Assembly (NCBI GenBank): GCA_963840445.1 | Contig: CAWIZC010000018.1 | Span: forward strand, 124,001 to 188,000 | Length of the DNA: 64,000 bases | Source: AWTP1-13 sp963840445 | Lineage (GTDB): Bacteria; Pseudomonadota; Alphaproteobacteria; Rhizobiales; Hyphomicrobiaceae | Direction of reading: 5' to 3' | Shown: one piece after another, positions 52,610 through 60,561 of the stretch | How the letters are laid out: each line of letters opens with the position of its first letter | Numbering within the stretch: the first letter of the stretch is position 1 | Notes under the pieces: model-generated | Databases searched by the model: none | The model's input: the letters and a program-made list of their open reading frames with translations, nothing else | Told to the model about the DNA's origin: nothing | Program-made: the position numbers and the translations under genes

Positions 52610-54313
52610 ATGCCCTGCAAGATTGTTCCGCGGTTGAGCAGCGCCAGCCTGATCGCGGCTTGCATAACGCTAGGCCTGGGGGTCACCCATAGCCAGCCGG
52701 CGAGCGCCCAGTTCAGCAAGGGCTACGGTGGGTATGGTGGATACGGCGGCTATGGCGGTTACGGCGGGTCGAAGCAATACAAGCAATATGACGACGACTA
52801 CTACTCGGATTCCGGTAAGTCGTTCAGCAACGACCGCGGCGACATGGTGCCGTTCAAACGCAGCGGTGTTCCGGTGCTGGCGGTGGTCGCGCTCGATGCG
52901 CAGCGCGTCACCATCTACGACAACAGCGGCCGCGTGCTCCTGCAGTCTTCGGTCTCGACTGGAGCGACCGGCTACGAGACCCCGGCAGGCATTTTCAGCG
53001 TCGTGCAGAAGAAGCCGGTGCACAACTCCAACCTCTACCAGGACGGCAACATGCCGTTCATGCAGCGCATCACCTGGACCGGCATCGCCTTGCACGCCGG
53101 CGTTCTTCCCGGCTATCCCGCCTCGCACGGCTGCGTGCGCATGCCTATCGATTTCGCCCAGCGCCTGTTCGACGTGACCGACGTCGGCATGCGGGTGATG
53201 ATCGTCCGCAACGACGTCGCCCTTACAGAGTTCGATCACCCGAAGCTGCTCAAGTCGACTGCTGCTCGCGTCGACCTTCCGACCCGCCCAGGCAATGCCC
53301 CCACGCGCTCAATATCGGTAGGGTCGCCCGACCACCTGCAGATCCTGAAGACAGCCGCCTCCACCAAGACCTCCGAGGCGGAGACCGCCGGCCGCAAGGC
53401 CAACGAGGTGCGGCGCGCGGCCAGCAAGAAGGCTAGCGAGGCCGAATCCGCTGCCAAGGCGCTAAGTGCAGCAGAGGCAGCCCAGGCTCGGGCCGATACC
53501 CAGTTGAAAGAGGCCGAGCGCGCGCTCGACACCATCAACGCGACCGCTGCCAGCACACCGGAGGCCGTCAAGCCGGAGGCGATCAAGCAGGCCGAGGCCG
53601 CCAAGGAGAAGGCCTCTGCCAGGCTCGCCGAAGCGGACGGTCAATTGCAGACTGCCAGGACCCAGGCGCAAGCCAAGGCCTCCGCAGCCACGGCCGCGGA
53701 GGACGAGGCCAAGGTCGCCGAAGACGCTAGGGACGCCGCCCTCGATGCAGCGACCGAGGCCGAGCGCCGCACCTTGCCGGTCTCCGTCTTCATCAGCCGC
53801 AAGACGCAGCGCTACTACATCCGCCAGGGATACAAGCCGGTTCTCGAGGGACCCGTCACCATTCAGGACCCTGACAGGCCGATCGGCAGCTACGTTTTCA
53901 CTGCCTTGAGTGGTACCGACAGCCGCGTGCGCTGGGGCGTCGTCTCCATGTATGGCGACAAGCAAAAGACCAATCCGGAGCCCGTCGCCGAACGCATCTC
54001 ATCGAAGAAGGGCGAGACGCGCCGCAACGTCGAGCCGGTTGCCACAGATGTCGACGGTGCCAAAGAGGCCCTCAACCGCATCACCATTCCGGAGGCGGTC
54101 CAGAACATCTCAAATGTCGTTCTGCCCGGCTCTTCCCTGATCATCTCGGATGAGGGCCTCAGCATCGAGACCGGCAAGGACACCGATTTCGTGATCGTCA
54201 TGAGCGGCGAGCCACAGGGCGCCCTCAAGATCCGGCAGCGCCAGCCGATGCCGGACGCCTGGGGCGGCGGCTACAGCAATTCGCCCTTCGGCGGCGGCTT
54301 CTTCAAGTGGTGA
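52610..54313 (+). CDS. L,D-transpeptidase (YkuD family) with second, catalytically incomplete domain
   Basis: About 567 residues. A signal peptide ends near residue 34 and is followed by a GYGG repeat tract. Domain 1 (about 85-220) has VPVLAVVALDAQRVTIYDNS and the catalytic site ALHAGVLPGYPASHGCVRMP (His, then S-H-G-C-V-R), the L,D-transpeptidase nucleophile Cys. An Ala/Lys/Glu-rich coiled coil (about 245-385) leads to domain 2 (SVFISRKTQRYYIRQGYKPV), which resembles the fold but lacks SHGC. It cross-links peptidoglycan or anchors proteins in the periplasm. AGGAGA precedes the ATG. Confidence 0.9.
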   Translation: MPCKIVPRLSSASLIAACITLGLGVTHSQPASAQFSKGYGGYGGYGGYGGYGGSKQYKQYDDDYYSDSGKSFSNDRGDMVPFKRSGVPVLAVVALDAQRVTIYDNSGRVLLQSSVSTGATGYETPAGIFSVVQKKPVHNSNLYQDGNMPFMQRITWTGIALHAGVLPGYPASHGCVRMPIDFAQRLFDVTDVGMRVMIVRNDVALTEFDHPKLLKSTAARVDLPTRPGNAPTRSISVGSPDHLQILKTAASTKTSEAETAGRKANEVRRAASKKASEAESAAKALSAAEAAQARADTQLKEAERALDTINATAASTPEAVKPEAIKQAEAAKEKASARLAEADGQLQTARTQAQAKASAATAAEDEAKVAEDARDAALDAATEAERRTLPVSVFISRKTQRYYIRQGYKPVLEGPVTIQDPDRPIGSYVFTALSGTDSRVRWGVVSMYGDKQKTNPEPVAERISSKKGETRRNVEPVATDVDGAKEALNRITIPEAVQNISNVVLPGSSLIISDEGLSIETGKDTDFVIVMSGEPQGALKIRQRQPMPDAWGGGYSNSPFGGGFFKW

Positions 54314-54318
54314 CGGCC

Positions 54319-54341
54319 GCTGCGGCCCGCTCGGCCGCAGC
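54319..54341. terminator. Hairpin between convergent L,D-transpeptidase and TonB genes
   Basis: Perfect 9-base stem GCTGCGGCC / GGCCGCAGC with a 5-base loop, 6 bases after one stop codon and 7 before the other. It can act in both directions, though it lacks T-runs. Confidence 0.5.
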
Positions 54342-54347
54342 CCGTCT

Positions 54348-55274
54348 TCAGGCGTAGATGTAAGTGATCATGAACGTCCGGTCGACGGCCGTCGATCCCT
54401 TCGGTGGGAAGGGAAACACCGATTGCCGGACCGCAAACATCACTGTCTGATCCAGGATCGGATCGCCGGAGCCCCTAACCAGCTGCAGGTCCACGAGATC
54501 GCCGTTCGGCGACAGCAGGATGCGCACCGTCACCCTGCCGAAGATCTTCTGGTGCGCCGGCATCGTCTTGCGCAGGGCCTTCACGACGTCGCGGCCGAAA
54601 TCATCGTTCTCGCCGGACCGGGTGATGCCGGGCGGCCGCACCATCGCGGAGCTGTAGTCACCGGCGCCTCCGGACGGGGCCTTGAACAGACTGGACGGCA
54701 GTGACAGGTCGAGCTGCTGCGATGGCTTGTCCTTGGTGGCTGGTGTTTTGGTCGCGGCGCCTTTCTGACTTTCCTTGAGGCTTTCCTTTTGGTTCTCCTT
54801 CTGGCCTTTCTGCGTCTCGCTCTTCTGCTGCGTGTCGTTCTTCTGCGTATCGGGATCGGGCAGCTGGAACATCGCCTGCTGCTGCGGTTTCTCTTCGATC
54901 GACGGTGCCTTCGGCTTTTCGGGAGCCTTCTCAGCAGGCTTGTCGGGTACCTTTTCCGCAGGCTTCTCTGGTGCTGTCTCCGCCTGCCACGCTTCGGTCG
55001 CAGGCCGCGGCACCTGCAGGGCGCTGGTGGATGTGTCCTGCCCCTGTGATTGCTCCTCGGCGTGCGTATCGCCTTTCGGCCCGGCGGCGTCGCCTGCCAT
55101 CACCTCCGGCTCGACGAAATCGACGCTGATGGCGTCGAGCTGGCCCTCGGCCTCGCCCATGCGATGCGGGTTCGCACTGCTGGCGCCGAACAACAGCGCC
55201 GCGTGCAGCAGCGCCGCACACGCGAGGGCAGCCCAGAAAGGCCGTTCGTTGCTTTTTTTGCGGATCCTGACCAA
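54348..55274 (-). CDS. TonB family protein (energy transducer-like)
   Basis: 308 residues. An N-terminal membrane anchor (WAALACAALLHAALLFGAS) follows a short basic cytoplasmic tail. The centre is a Pro/Glu/Lys-rich periplasmic spacer with repeated P-E-K-P-A-E-K units. The C-terminal domain has VTVRILLSPNGDLVDLQLVR and GDPILDQTVMFAVRQSVFPF, the TonB C-terminal (PF03544-type) beta-alpha-beta pattern. It would couple proton-motive force from ExbBD to outer-membrane receptors. No exbB or exbD is adjacent. Confidence 0.88.
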   Translation of the reverse strand: MVRIRKKSNERPFWAALACAALLHAALLFGASSANPHRMGEAEGQLDAISVDFVEPEVMAGDAAGPKGDTHAEEQSQGQDTSTSALQVPRPATEAWQAETAPEKPAEKVPDKPAEKAPEKPKAPSIEEKPQQQAMFQLPDPDTQKNDTQQKSETQKGQKENQKESLKESQKGAATKTPATKDKPSQQLDLSLPSSLFKAPSGGAGDYSSAMVRPPGITRSGENDDFGRDVVKALRKTMPAHQKIFGRVTVRILLSPNGDLVDLQLVRGSGDPILDQTVMFAVRQSVFPFPPKGSTAVDRTFMITYIYA

Positions 55275-55408
55275 GCGCCGCGACTACAGGTTGTGAAATG
55301 GGCTGTGTAACCTACCGCCACAAAAGGACGACCCGAAGGTCAATCTGCAGCGTTGGCGTCGCAGTGAAACGGTATTGAACAGAAAATCCCGCTTCGACGC
55401 AGCCTGGC

Positions 55409-55591
55409 TCAGCTCGCGCGCGGGCCGCGCATCAGCATCAGCGCCGCCTCGATCCGCCGCCAGGCCTGGGCCTGCTCGAAATCGTTGTGGCGCTCGCACT
55501 GCAGGGCCCGTTGCGCAGCCGCCACGATCGCCGTCCAGCCATGTGTTTCAAGCAGTTGCCGGGCGTAGATGTGTGCCTCAGTCGCCTCCAT
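55409..55591 (-). CDS. Small conserved protein of unknown function (60 residues)
   Basis: Reads MEATEAHIYARQLLETHGWT, a middle helix with ERHNDFEQAQAWRRIEAALM and the end RGPRAS. The whole looks like two helices. Small proteins with this 'EA..YA..L...HG...A' and 'A..WRRIE..L...RG' pattern recur in Rhizobiales genomes, from memory; no function is known. GAGGACGGCCG lies upstream of the ATG at 55591. Confidence 0.65.
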   Translation of the reverse strand: MEATEAHIYARQLLETHGWTAIVAAAQRALQCERHNDFEQAQAWRRIEAALMLMRGPRAS

Positions 55592-55753
55592 CGGCCGTCC
55601 TCCTCTGCTGCACCTGTAAATAGGACTTCCGCGCCAACGCCAGGCGCCGGAGCAGGTTCCTGCACACACGGTGCTGGCACTCCAAAGCGGCTACCGTGCG
55701 GCAGACATCCTTGATTTCGCAAGGTTATCGCCGCACGGCCCGAAGCGAGGGTT

Positions 55754-56242
55754 CTACATGCGCTTGCCGGTTTCCAGCAGCGACTTGAGATCGCTGAGCG
55801 TCCAGGGCCAGCCGCCACCGCCCTTTACCGGGTCGCCGCCGCCGGGCACCATGCCCGCAACCAGCGGTGCGCCCGTCACGTCATGCGTTAGGGTCACCGT
55901 GCACACACCACCCAGGTTCTCCTGGATTTCATACGTGATCCGCGTGTGCGGTTCGGCGGCGGTGGCCGCATTGAACAGCGGGTGCCAGGTGTGCACCAGC
56001 TTGTGCGGCGGATCGCACTCGATCACCTCACCGACGATCAGCTCATCCGGCAGGCCTGCAGCCTTCATCTCGGCGCTGGCCTGCTGCCAGTACCGACCAC
56101 CCTTCCTCAAATCGTAGTGCGCGCGGCCGCCATAGGCGTACCGTTCGGTCCATTCCGGTTTGGTGATGGCATCCCAGATGGCCTGGGCGCTTGCCTTGAT
56201 CACGACCCTGAAGACCAGCGTGGTTGCAGCCTTGTCTGTCAT
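55754..56242 (-). CDS. SRPBCC (AHSA1-like) domain protein
   Basis: About 162 residues: LVFRVVIKASAQAIWDAITK, then ERYAYGGRAHYDLRKGGRYW and ELIVGEVIECDPPHKLVHTW, and a C-terminal helix (PWTLSDLKSLLETGKRM). This is the START/SRPBCC fold with a hydrophobic ligand cavity, in the Aha1/polyketide-cyclase-like branch. Its start overlaps the ArsR gene stop by four bases (ATGA), the common ArsR-SRPBCC pair. The ligand is unknown. Confidence 0.92.
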   Translation of the reverse strand: MTDKAATTLVFRVVIKASAQAIWDAITKPEWTERYAYGGRAHYDLRKGGRYWQQASAEMKAAGLPDELIVGEVIECDPPHKLVHTWHPLFNAATAAEPHTRITYEIQENLGGVCTVTLTHDVTGAPLVAGMVPGGGDPVKGGGGWPWTLSDLKSLLETGKRM

Positions 56243-56568
56243 TTCGGTTCGTCCTTTTTCTCCAGGTCGGCCTTGAGCGCCAGCAGCGCCGAGACTTCCC
56301 GTTCCCTGTATTTGTCGATCCACCGGTCGTGAATCATCCGGATCGGTACTGCGTTGAGATAGTGCAGCTTCTCCCGGCCGGACCGGCGCGTGACGACGAG
56401 ACCCGCATTCTCGAGGATGCGCAGGTGCTTCATGACGCCGAAGCGTGTCATCTCGAGCCCGGACTCCAGTTCCTTCAGCGTGCGGCCGTCGCGCTGAAAG
56501 AGGAGGTCCAGGAGGAAACGTCGTGTCGGGTCAGCAAGTGCCTTGAATACGTGATCGTCATCCGTCAC
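56239..56568 (-). CDS. ArsR family winged helix-turn-helix regulator
   Basis: 109 residues: VFKALADPTRRFLLDLLFQR, LKELESGLEMTRFGVMKHLR (recognition helix) and AGLVVTRRSGREKLHYLNAV (wing). There is no CxC metal-binding motif, so it is not an arsenic sensor; members paired with SRPBCC proteins respond to other signals. It is translated together with the SRPBCC gene and probably controls it. Confidence 0.93.
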   Translation of the reverse strand: MTDDDHVFKALADPTRRFLLDLLFQRDGRTLKELESGLEMTRFGVMKHLRILENAGLVVTRRSGREKLHYLNAVPIRMIHDRWIDKYREREVSALLALKADLEKKDEPK

Positions 56569-56670
56569 AAACCGACCTTAGGTGACCATATGGTCACCTG
56601 TCAAGGCACCCGAGGCCGATTTTGGCGAACGTCTTGCCGGTTTGGGTTAAATCGCATTGCGGCAAAAACC

Positions 56671-56766
56671 TGTCATCCTCGGGCTTGGCCCGAGGATCCA
56701 GCCATCCACAGGCACCTGAACTAGGTGATGGATGGACGGTCGGGACAACCCCGACCATGACAAATG
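56671..56766. repeat. Dispersed palindromic repeat, family A
   Basis: Hairpin TCCTCGGGCTTGGCCCGAGGA and a second hairpin GGTCGGGACAACCCCGACC joined by a short linker with GATGGATG. It ends CATGACAAATGG, exactly as in the copy at 59446-59542. It is downstream of garD-like and upstream of the ArsR gene in the intergenic space. Confidence 0.85.
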
Positions 56767-56801
56767 GCCTCCCCGACGATGCCGTCAGAATCAGAGGGCA
56801 G

Positions 56802-58364
56802 CTAGGTCACCGGCCCTGGATTGAACAACGCCAGCGTATTGGTGATCCCCCACCGATCGGACCACGGCTTCTTGCGGCCACTGGCCACGTCCAGCATCAG
56901 GCGGAACAGCTCCCAGCCCACGTCCTCGATGGTGGCCTCGCCCGTGGCGATGCGGCCGGCGTCGAGGTCGATCAGGTCGTGCCACCGCTTGGCGAGCTCG
57001 GTGCGCGTCGACACCTTGATCACCGGCGCCGCGGCCAGGCTGTAGGGCGTGCCGCGGCCGGTGGTGAACACCTCAAGCGTCATGCCGGATGCCAGCTGCA
57101 GCGTGCCGCACACGAAATCGCTGGCCGGCGTCGCCGCGAAGATCATGCCTTTGGTGGTGGCCCGCTCGCCCGGCGCCAGCACCCCCGCGATCGGGCTCGA
57201 GCCCGACTTCACCGAGGAGCCCAGGGCCTTCTCCACGATGTTGGCGAGACCACCCTTCTTGTTGCCAGGCGAGGTGTTGGCGCTGCGGTCGACCTTGCCC
57301 ATCGCCAGATAGTCGTCGTACCAGGCCATCTCGCGGATCAGGGCACGCGCAACGTCCTCGTTGACGGCGCGGCGGGTGAGCAGGTGGATGGCATCGCGCA
57401 CCTCGGTCACTTCCGAGAACATCACGGTGGCGCCGGCACGCACCAGCAGGTCGGCAGCGAAGCCAACCGCCGGGTTGGCCGTGACGCCCGAGAACGCATC
57501 GCTGCCGCCGCACTGTAGGCCGACCACCAGATCGGAAGCGGGGCACGTCTCGCGGCGGCGCCGGTTCAGCGTCTCCAGGCGCTTGTCCGCCATCTCCATG
57601 ATGGCACCGACCATCTGCCCGAAGCCGTGATAGGCTTCGTCCTGCAGCCGCATCACGTCGGCCCGCGCGGGCTTACCCGCACCGTTCTGTTGCGGCAGCA
57701 GGCGCTCGGGGATCAGCTTCTCGCAGCCGAGACCCACCACCATCACCTCGCCGCCGAAGTTCGGATTGAGGGCCAGGTTCTGCAGAGTGCGGATCGGGAT
57801 CACCGCCGCCGGCGCATTGATGGCCACCCCGCAGCCGTAGGTGTGGGTGAGCCCCACCACGGCATCCACGTTGGGATACTTCGGCAGCAGCTCGTCCTGG
57901 ATGCGCTTGATGGCGTAGTCGAGCGTGCCGGCTACGCACTGCACGCTGGTGCTGATCCCTAAGATGTTGCGTGTGCCCACCGAGCCGTCGGCGTTGCGGT
58001 AGCCCTCGAAGGTGTAGCCCTCCAGCGGCGCTTGCGGTGCGGGCCTGTCCGTCGCGAGCGGCAGGTCGTCCAGCGCCGGCGGCTCCGGCATCCGCACCAG
58101 CACTTCCTCGACCCAGCTGCCCCGCTGGATCGGCTTGGTGGCGTAGCCGATCACCTGACCGTAGCGCCGGATGGGGGCGTCTTGCGCCAAGTCCACCAGC
58201 GCCACCTTGTGGCCCTGCGGCACGTACTCGAGCAGCTTCAGTCCGCAGCGGAATTCGCTGCCCGCCGGCAACCCGAAGTCGTTGACGACGATGGCGACAT
58301 TGTCGTCTTCGTGCAGCCGGATATAGAGCGGATTGGCCGCGGGTTTGGTCTGGACGGTCGACAT
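56802..58364 (-). CDS. garD: Galactarate/altronate dehydratase family protein
   Basis: About 520 residues. The N-terminal SAF-like domain has YIRLHEDDNVAIVVNDFGLP. The catalytic part reads YRNADGSVGTRNILGISTSV, then VDAVVGLTHTYGCGV, VMVVGLGCEKL, VVGLQCGGSDAFSGVTANPA and KGMIFAATPASDFVCGTLQL. These fit the UxaA/GarD family of Fe-dependent dehydratases. Being divergent from kdgD, whose substrate is the product of galactarate or glucarate dehydratase, favours GarD over altronate dehydratase. The length (about 520) also matches GarD. GATGAGG precedes the ATG. The symbol is inferred from context. Confidence 0.82.
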   Translation of the reverse strand: MSTVQTKPAANPLYIRLHEDDNVAIVVNDFGLPAGSEFRCGLKLLEYVPQGHKVALVDLAQDAPIRRYGQVIGYATKPIQRGSWVEEVLVRMPEPPALDDLPLATDRPAPQAPLEGYTFEGYRNADGSVGTRNILGISTSVQCVAGTLDYAIKRIQDELLPKYPNVDAVVGLTHTYGCGVAINAPAAVIPIRTLQNLALNPNFGGEVMVVGLGCEKLIPERLLPQQNGAGKPARADVMRLQDEAYHGFGQMVGAIMEMADKRLETLNRRRRETCPASDLVVGLQCGGSDAFSGVTANPAVGFAADLLVRAGATVMFSEVTEVRDAIHLLTRRAVNEDVARALIREMAWYDDYLAMGKVDRSANTSPGNKKGGLANIVEKALGSSVKSGSSPIAGVLAPGERATTKGMIFAATPASDFVCGTLQLASGMTLEVFTTGRGTPYSLAAAPVIKVSTRTELAKRWHDLIDLDAGRIATGEATIEDVGWELFRLMLDVASGRKKPWSDRWGITNTLALFNPGPVT

Positions 58365-58400
58365 GGGGCGCCTCATCGGACTGTAGAGCGCGAAGGCTCT

Positions 58401-58441
58401 GTTGAACAATGCCCGGCGCGCTGCTACGAAGTTGTACGATG
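58401..58441. promoter_or_regulatory. Possible operator pair between garD-like and kdgD genes
   Basis: GTTGAACAATG and GTTGTACGATG, 9 of 11 bases identical and 30 bases apart (three helical turns), in the divergent promoter region. A GntR regulator encoded downstream of kdgD is the natural candidate. Speculative. Confidence 0.28.
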
Positions 58442-58518
58442 ACCCGACATCTTAGCAAAGTGGCCCGCTGGGCTCAGAAACAGGTTTTCCCGCCCAACAC
58501 GCAACGCAGAGGCATCTC

Positions 58519-59445
58519 ATGGCCGCCGATTTTACCAGCCTGAAGAAACAGCTCGGCTCCGGCCTGCTCGCCTTTCCGGCCACCCCTTTCAAGGACGATC
58601 TGACGCTTGACGAGGCCAACTACCGGCAAAGCATCGCCTTCAACATCGACAACGGCGCGGTCGGCCTGTTCGCGCCCGGCGGCACCGGCGAGTTCTTCTC
58701 GCTCACGTTGGCCGAATGCTCTCGAGTCACCCGCATTGCCGTGGAAGTAGCCAAGGGCAAGGTGCCGATCATCGCCGGCGTCGGCTACGGCACCATGATG
58801 GCCGTGGAGTTCGCCAAGGCCGCCGAGGCGGCCGGCGCGCAGGGCGTGCTGGTGCTGCCGCCGTATCTGCTCAACGTGGAGCAGGCTGGCCTCGAAGCCC
58901 ACGTCGACGCCATCTGCCGCTCGGTCGGCATCGGCGTCATCGTCTACAACCGCGACAACAGCATCTACGCCACCGACACCGTCGCGCGCCTTGCAGACCG
59001 CCACGCCAACCTGATCGGCTTCAAGGACGGCCACGGCGACGTCGAGCAGTTGGTCCGCGTGCGCCAGACCATGGGCGACCGCCTAGTGCTGGTCGGCGGC
59101 ATGCCGACGGCCGAGACCTACGCCGTGCCCTACTTCGCCGCCGGCTTCACCACCTACTCGTCGGCCGTCTACAATTTCATCCCCAAGATCGCGCAGCGCT
59201 TCTATGCCGCCGTCAAATCCGGCGACACGCCCACCACCGACGAGATTCTGCAGAAGTTCTTCATGCCCTACATTACGCTGCGCAATCGCAGGCGCGGCTA
59301 CGCGGTCAGCATCGTCAAGGCTGGCATGAAGCTGATGGGCCGCCCCGCCGGCCCCGTCCGCCCGCCGCTCACCGACCTCTCGCCCTCCGAGCTGGAAGAC
59401 CTGGGCAAGATCCTCCACTCAGCTTTCGCCGGCAAAGCTGCCTGA
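58519..59445 (+). CDS. kdgD: 5-dehydro-4-deoxyglucarate dehydratase
   Basis: 308 residues, a DapA-type TIM barrel. LLAFPATPFKDDLTLDEANY is the family start and GLFAPGGTGEFFSLTLAE is the G-x-T-G-E motif. The Tyr-containing VIVYNRDNSIYAT and the Schiff-base Lys in LIGFKDGHGDVEQ follow in order. It dehydrates and decarboxylates 5-keto-4-deoxy-D-glucarate to 2,5-dioxopentanoate (alpha-ketoglutarate semialdehyde). It lies opposite the GarD-like gene, which would supply its substrate, forming a galactarate/glucarate route. Confidence 0.93.
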   Translation: MAADFTSLKKQLGSGLLAFPATPFKDDLTLDEANYRQSIAFNIDNGAVGLFAPGGTGEFFSLTLAECSRVTRIAVEVAKGKVPIIAGVGYGTMMAVEFAKAAEAAGAQGVLVLPPYLLNVEQAGLEAHVDAICRSVGIGVIVYNRDNSIYATDTVARLADRHANLIGFKDGHGDVEQLVRVRQTMGDRLVLVGGMPTAETYAVPYFAAGFTTYSSAVYNFIPKIAQRFYAAVKSGDTPTTDEILQKFFMPYITLRNRRRGYAVSIVKAGMKLMGRPAGPVRPPLTDLSPSELEDLGKILHSAFAGKAA

Positions 59446-59542
59446 TGTCTTCCTCGGGCTTGTTCCGAGGACCCAGCCATTAGCAAGCTCCTGAGCAAGT
59501 TGATAGATGGATGGTCGGGACAAGCCCGACCATGACAAATGG
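59446..59542. repeat. Dispersed palindromic repeat, family A
   Basis: TCTTCCTCGGGCTTGTTCCGAGGA hairpin core (written here only in part: CTCGGGCTTGTTCCGAG), then AAGTTGATAGATGGATGGTC and GGTCGGGACAAGCCCGACC, ending CATGACAAATGG. It begins immediately after the kdgD stop codon. Confidence 0.85.
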
Positions 59543-59562
59543 TCATACCGGCGGCGACGTAC

Positions 59563-60255
59563 TTACCGCCGCACGACCACCGTCGCCTGCGTGAAGCTCT
59601 CCACGTAGTCCATCAGCTTGTCCGAGGCGGCCATGGCGCGCGCCGGGTTGCCTTTTGCGATGGCGCGGGCCTCGTCGGCATGCAGGCGCGCGCACTTGGG
59701 AAGGTCGGCGGCCTCCTTGTAGTGCAGGTACCAGAAGCGCCGCGAGTGACCGTTCAGGAAGCGCATCGAGCGGGTCGCGTATTCGTTGTGCGCCGCCTCG
59801 GCCAGCAGGGCGTTCATCTCGCGGTCGAGCCGCATGAAGGCGATATCGTCGTTGCTGACCGCCGCCGCATCCATGCCGTCGGCGATGGCCTGGAACCGCC
59901 CCCGTTCTTCCGTCGAAGCCCGTTCCGCCCCGCAGCGCGCCAGCAGCCGCTCCAGCTCGCGCCGCACCTCCAGCACCAGCAGCTGCTTTCTAGGATCGGT
60001 GTCGGTGACGATGATCGCCTTGCGCGGCAGCACCACCACCAGCCCCTCGATCGCCAGCCTCTGCAAAGCCTCGCGGATCGGCGTGCGGCCGATGCCAAGC
60101 TCGGTCGACAGCGCCTGCTCGGACAACACCGCCCCCGGTGCCAGTGCCAGGGTGACGATCATCTCCTCCAGCCGGTTGTAGGCTTGGTCGGTGAGCGTCT
60201 CCGGCCGCAGAGTGGCGGCTCGTGCTGCCTTCTTGGTGAGCACGGCGGTCGTCAT
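59563..60255 (-). CDS. GntR family transcriptional regulator (FadR-C/FCD type)
   Basis: About 230 residues. The winged helix at the N-terminus reads LTDQAYNRLEEMIVTLALAP, then LGIGRTPIREALQRLAIEGL (GntR signature). The C-terminal all-helical FCD ligand domain contains ERGRFQAIADGMDAAAVSND and later HADEARAIAKGNPARAMA with metal-binding His residues. It is next to kdgD and the GarD-like gene, so it likely represses galactarate catabolism until an acid-sugar inducer binds. Its ATG overlaps the stop of an upstream small membrane protein gene (ATGA). Confidence 0.9.
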   Translation of the reverse strand: MTTAVLTKKAARAATLRPETLTDQAYNRLEEMIVTLALAPGAVLSEQALSTELGIGRTPIREALQRLAIEGLVVVLPRKAIIVTDTDPRKQLLVLEVRRELERLLARCGAERASTEERGRFQAIADGMDAAAVSNDDIAFMRLDREMNALLAEAAHNEYATRSMRFLNGHSRRFWYLHYKEAADLPKCARLHADEARAIAKGNPARAMAASDKLMDYVESFTQATVVVRR

Positions 60256-60515
60256 GGAGTGGGCTGCGTCCTGGCGATACCGAAGAAGCGGTCCCACAGC
60301 GTGCCGCCGGCCACCCGTCTTCCCACGTAGAAATAGACAACGATCACCGCCAACAGCAGCAGTGCCGCCCACCCCTCCAGCTCGAACCCACCGGGCGTGC
60401 GCATGCCCGTCGCCCAGCCGAGCACTTGGCCACCGACGACAAGCACCATGAAGAGATCCAGGATCGGCGCGACGACGCGCTTCCAGGTGGAAACCGATGT
60501 ACCCGGGACGGTCAT
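60252..60515 (-). CDS. Small membrane protein, RDD-like
   Basis: 87 residues with two hydrophobic helices (APILDLFMVLVVGGQVLGWA; WAALLLLAVIVVYFYVGRR). It ends GTLWDRFFGIARTQPTP. The 'R...D.......G' in the first helix and 'G.TLWDR..G' at the end echo the RDD family, shortened. It overlaps the GntR gene by four bases, so the two are translated together, but a functional tie is not evident. Confidence 0.65.
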   Translation of the reverse strand: MTVPGTSVSTWKRVVAPILDLFMVLVVGGQVLGWATGMRTPGGFELEGWAALLLLAVIVVYFYVGRRVAGGTLWDRFFGIARTQPTP

Positions 60516-60561
60516 GTCGGCAGTTTCTCCAGGCGCTCAAATCTGGCGGCGGTTGGACATT

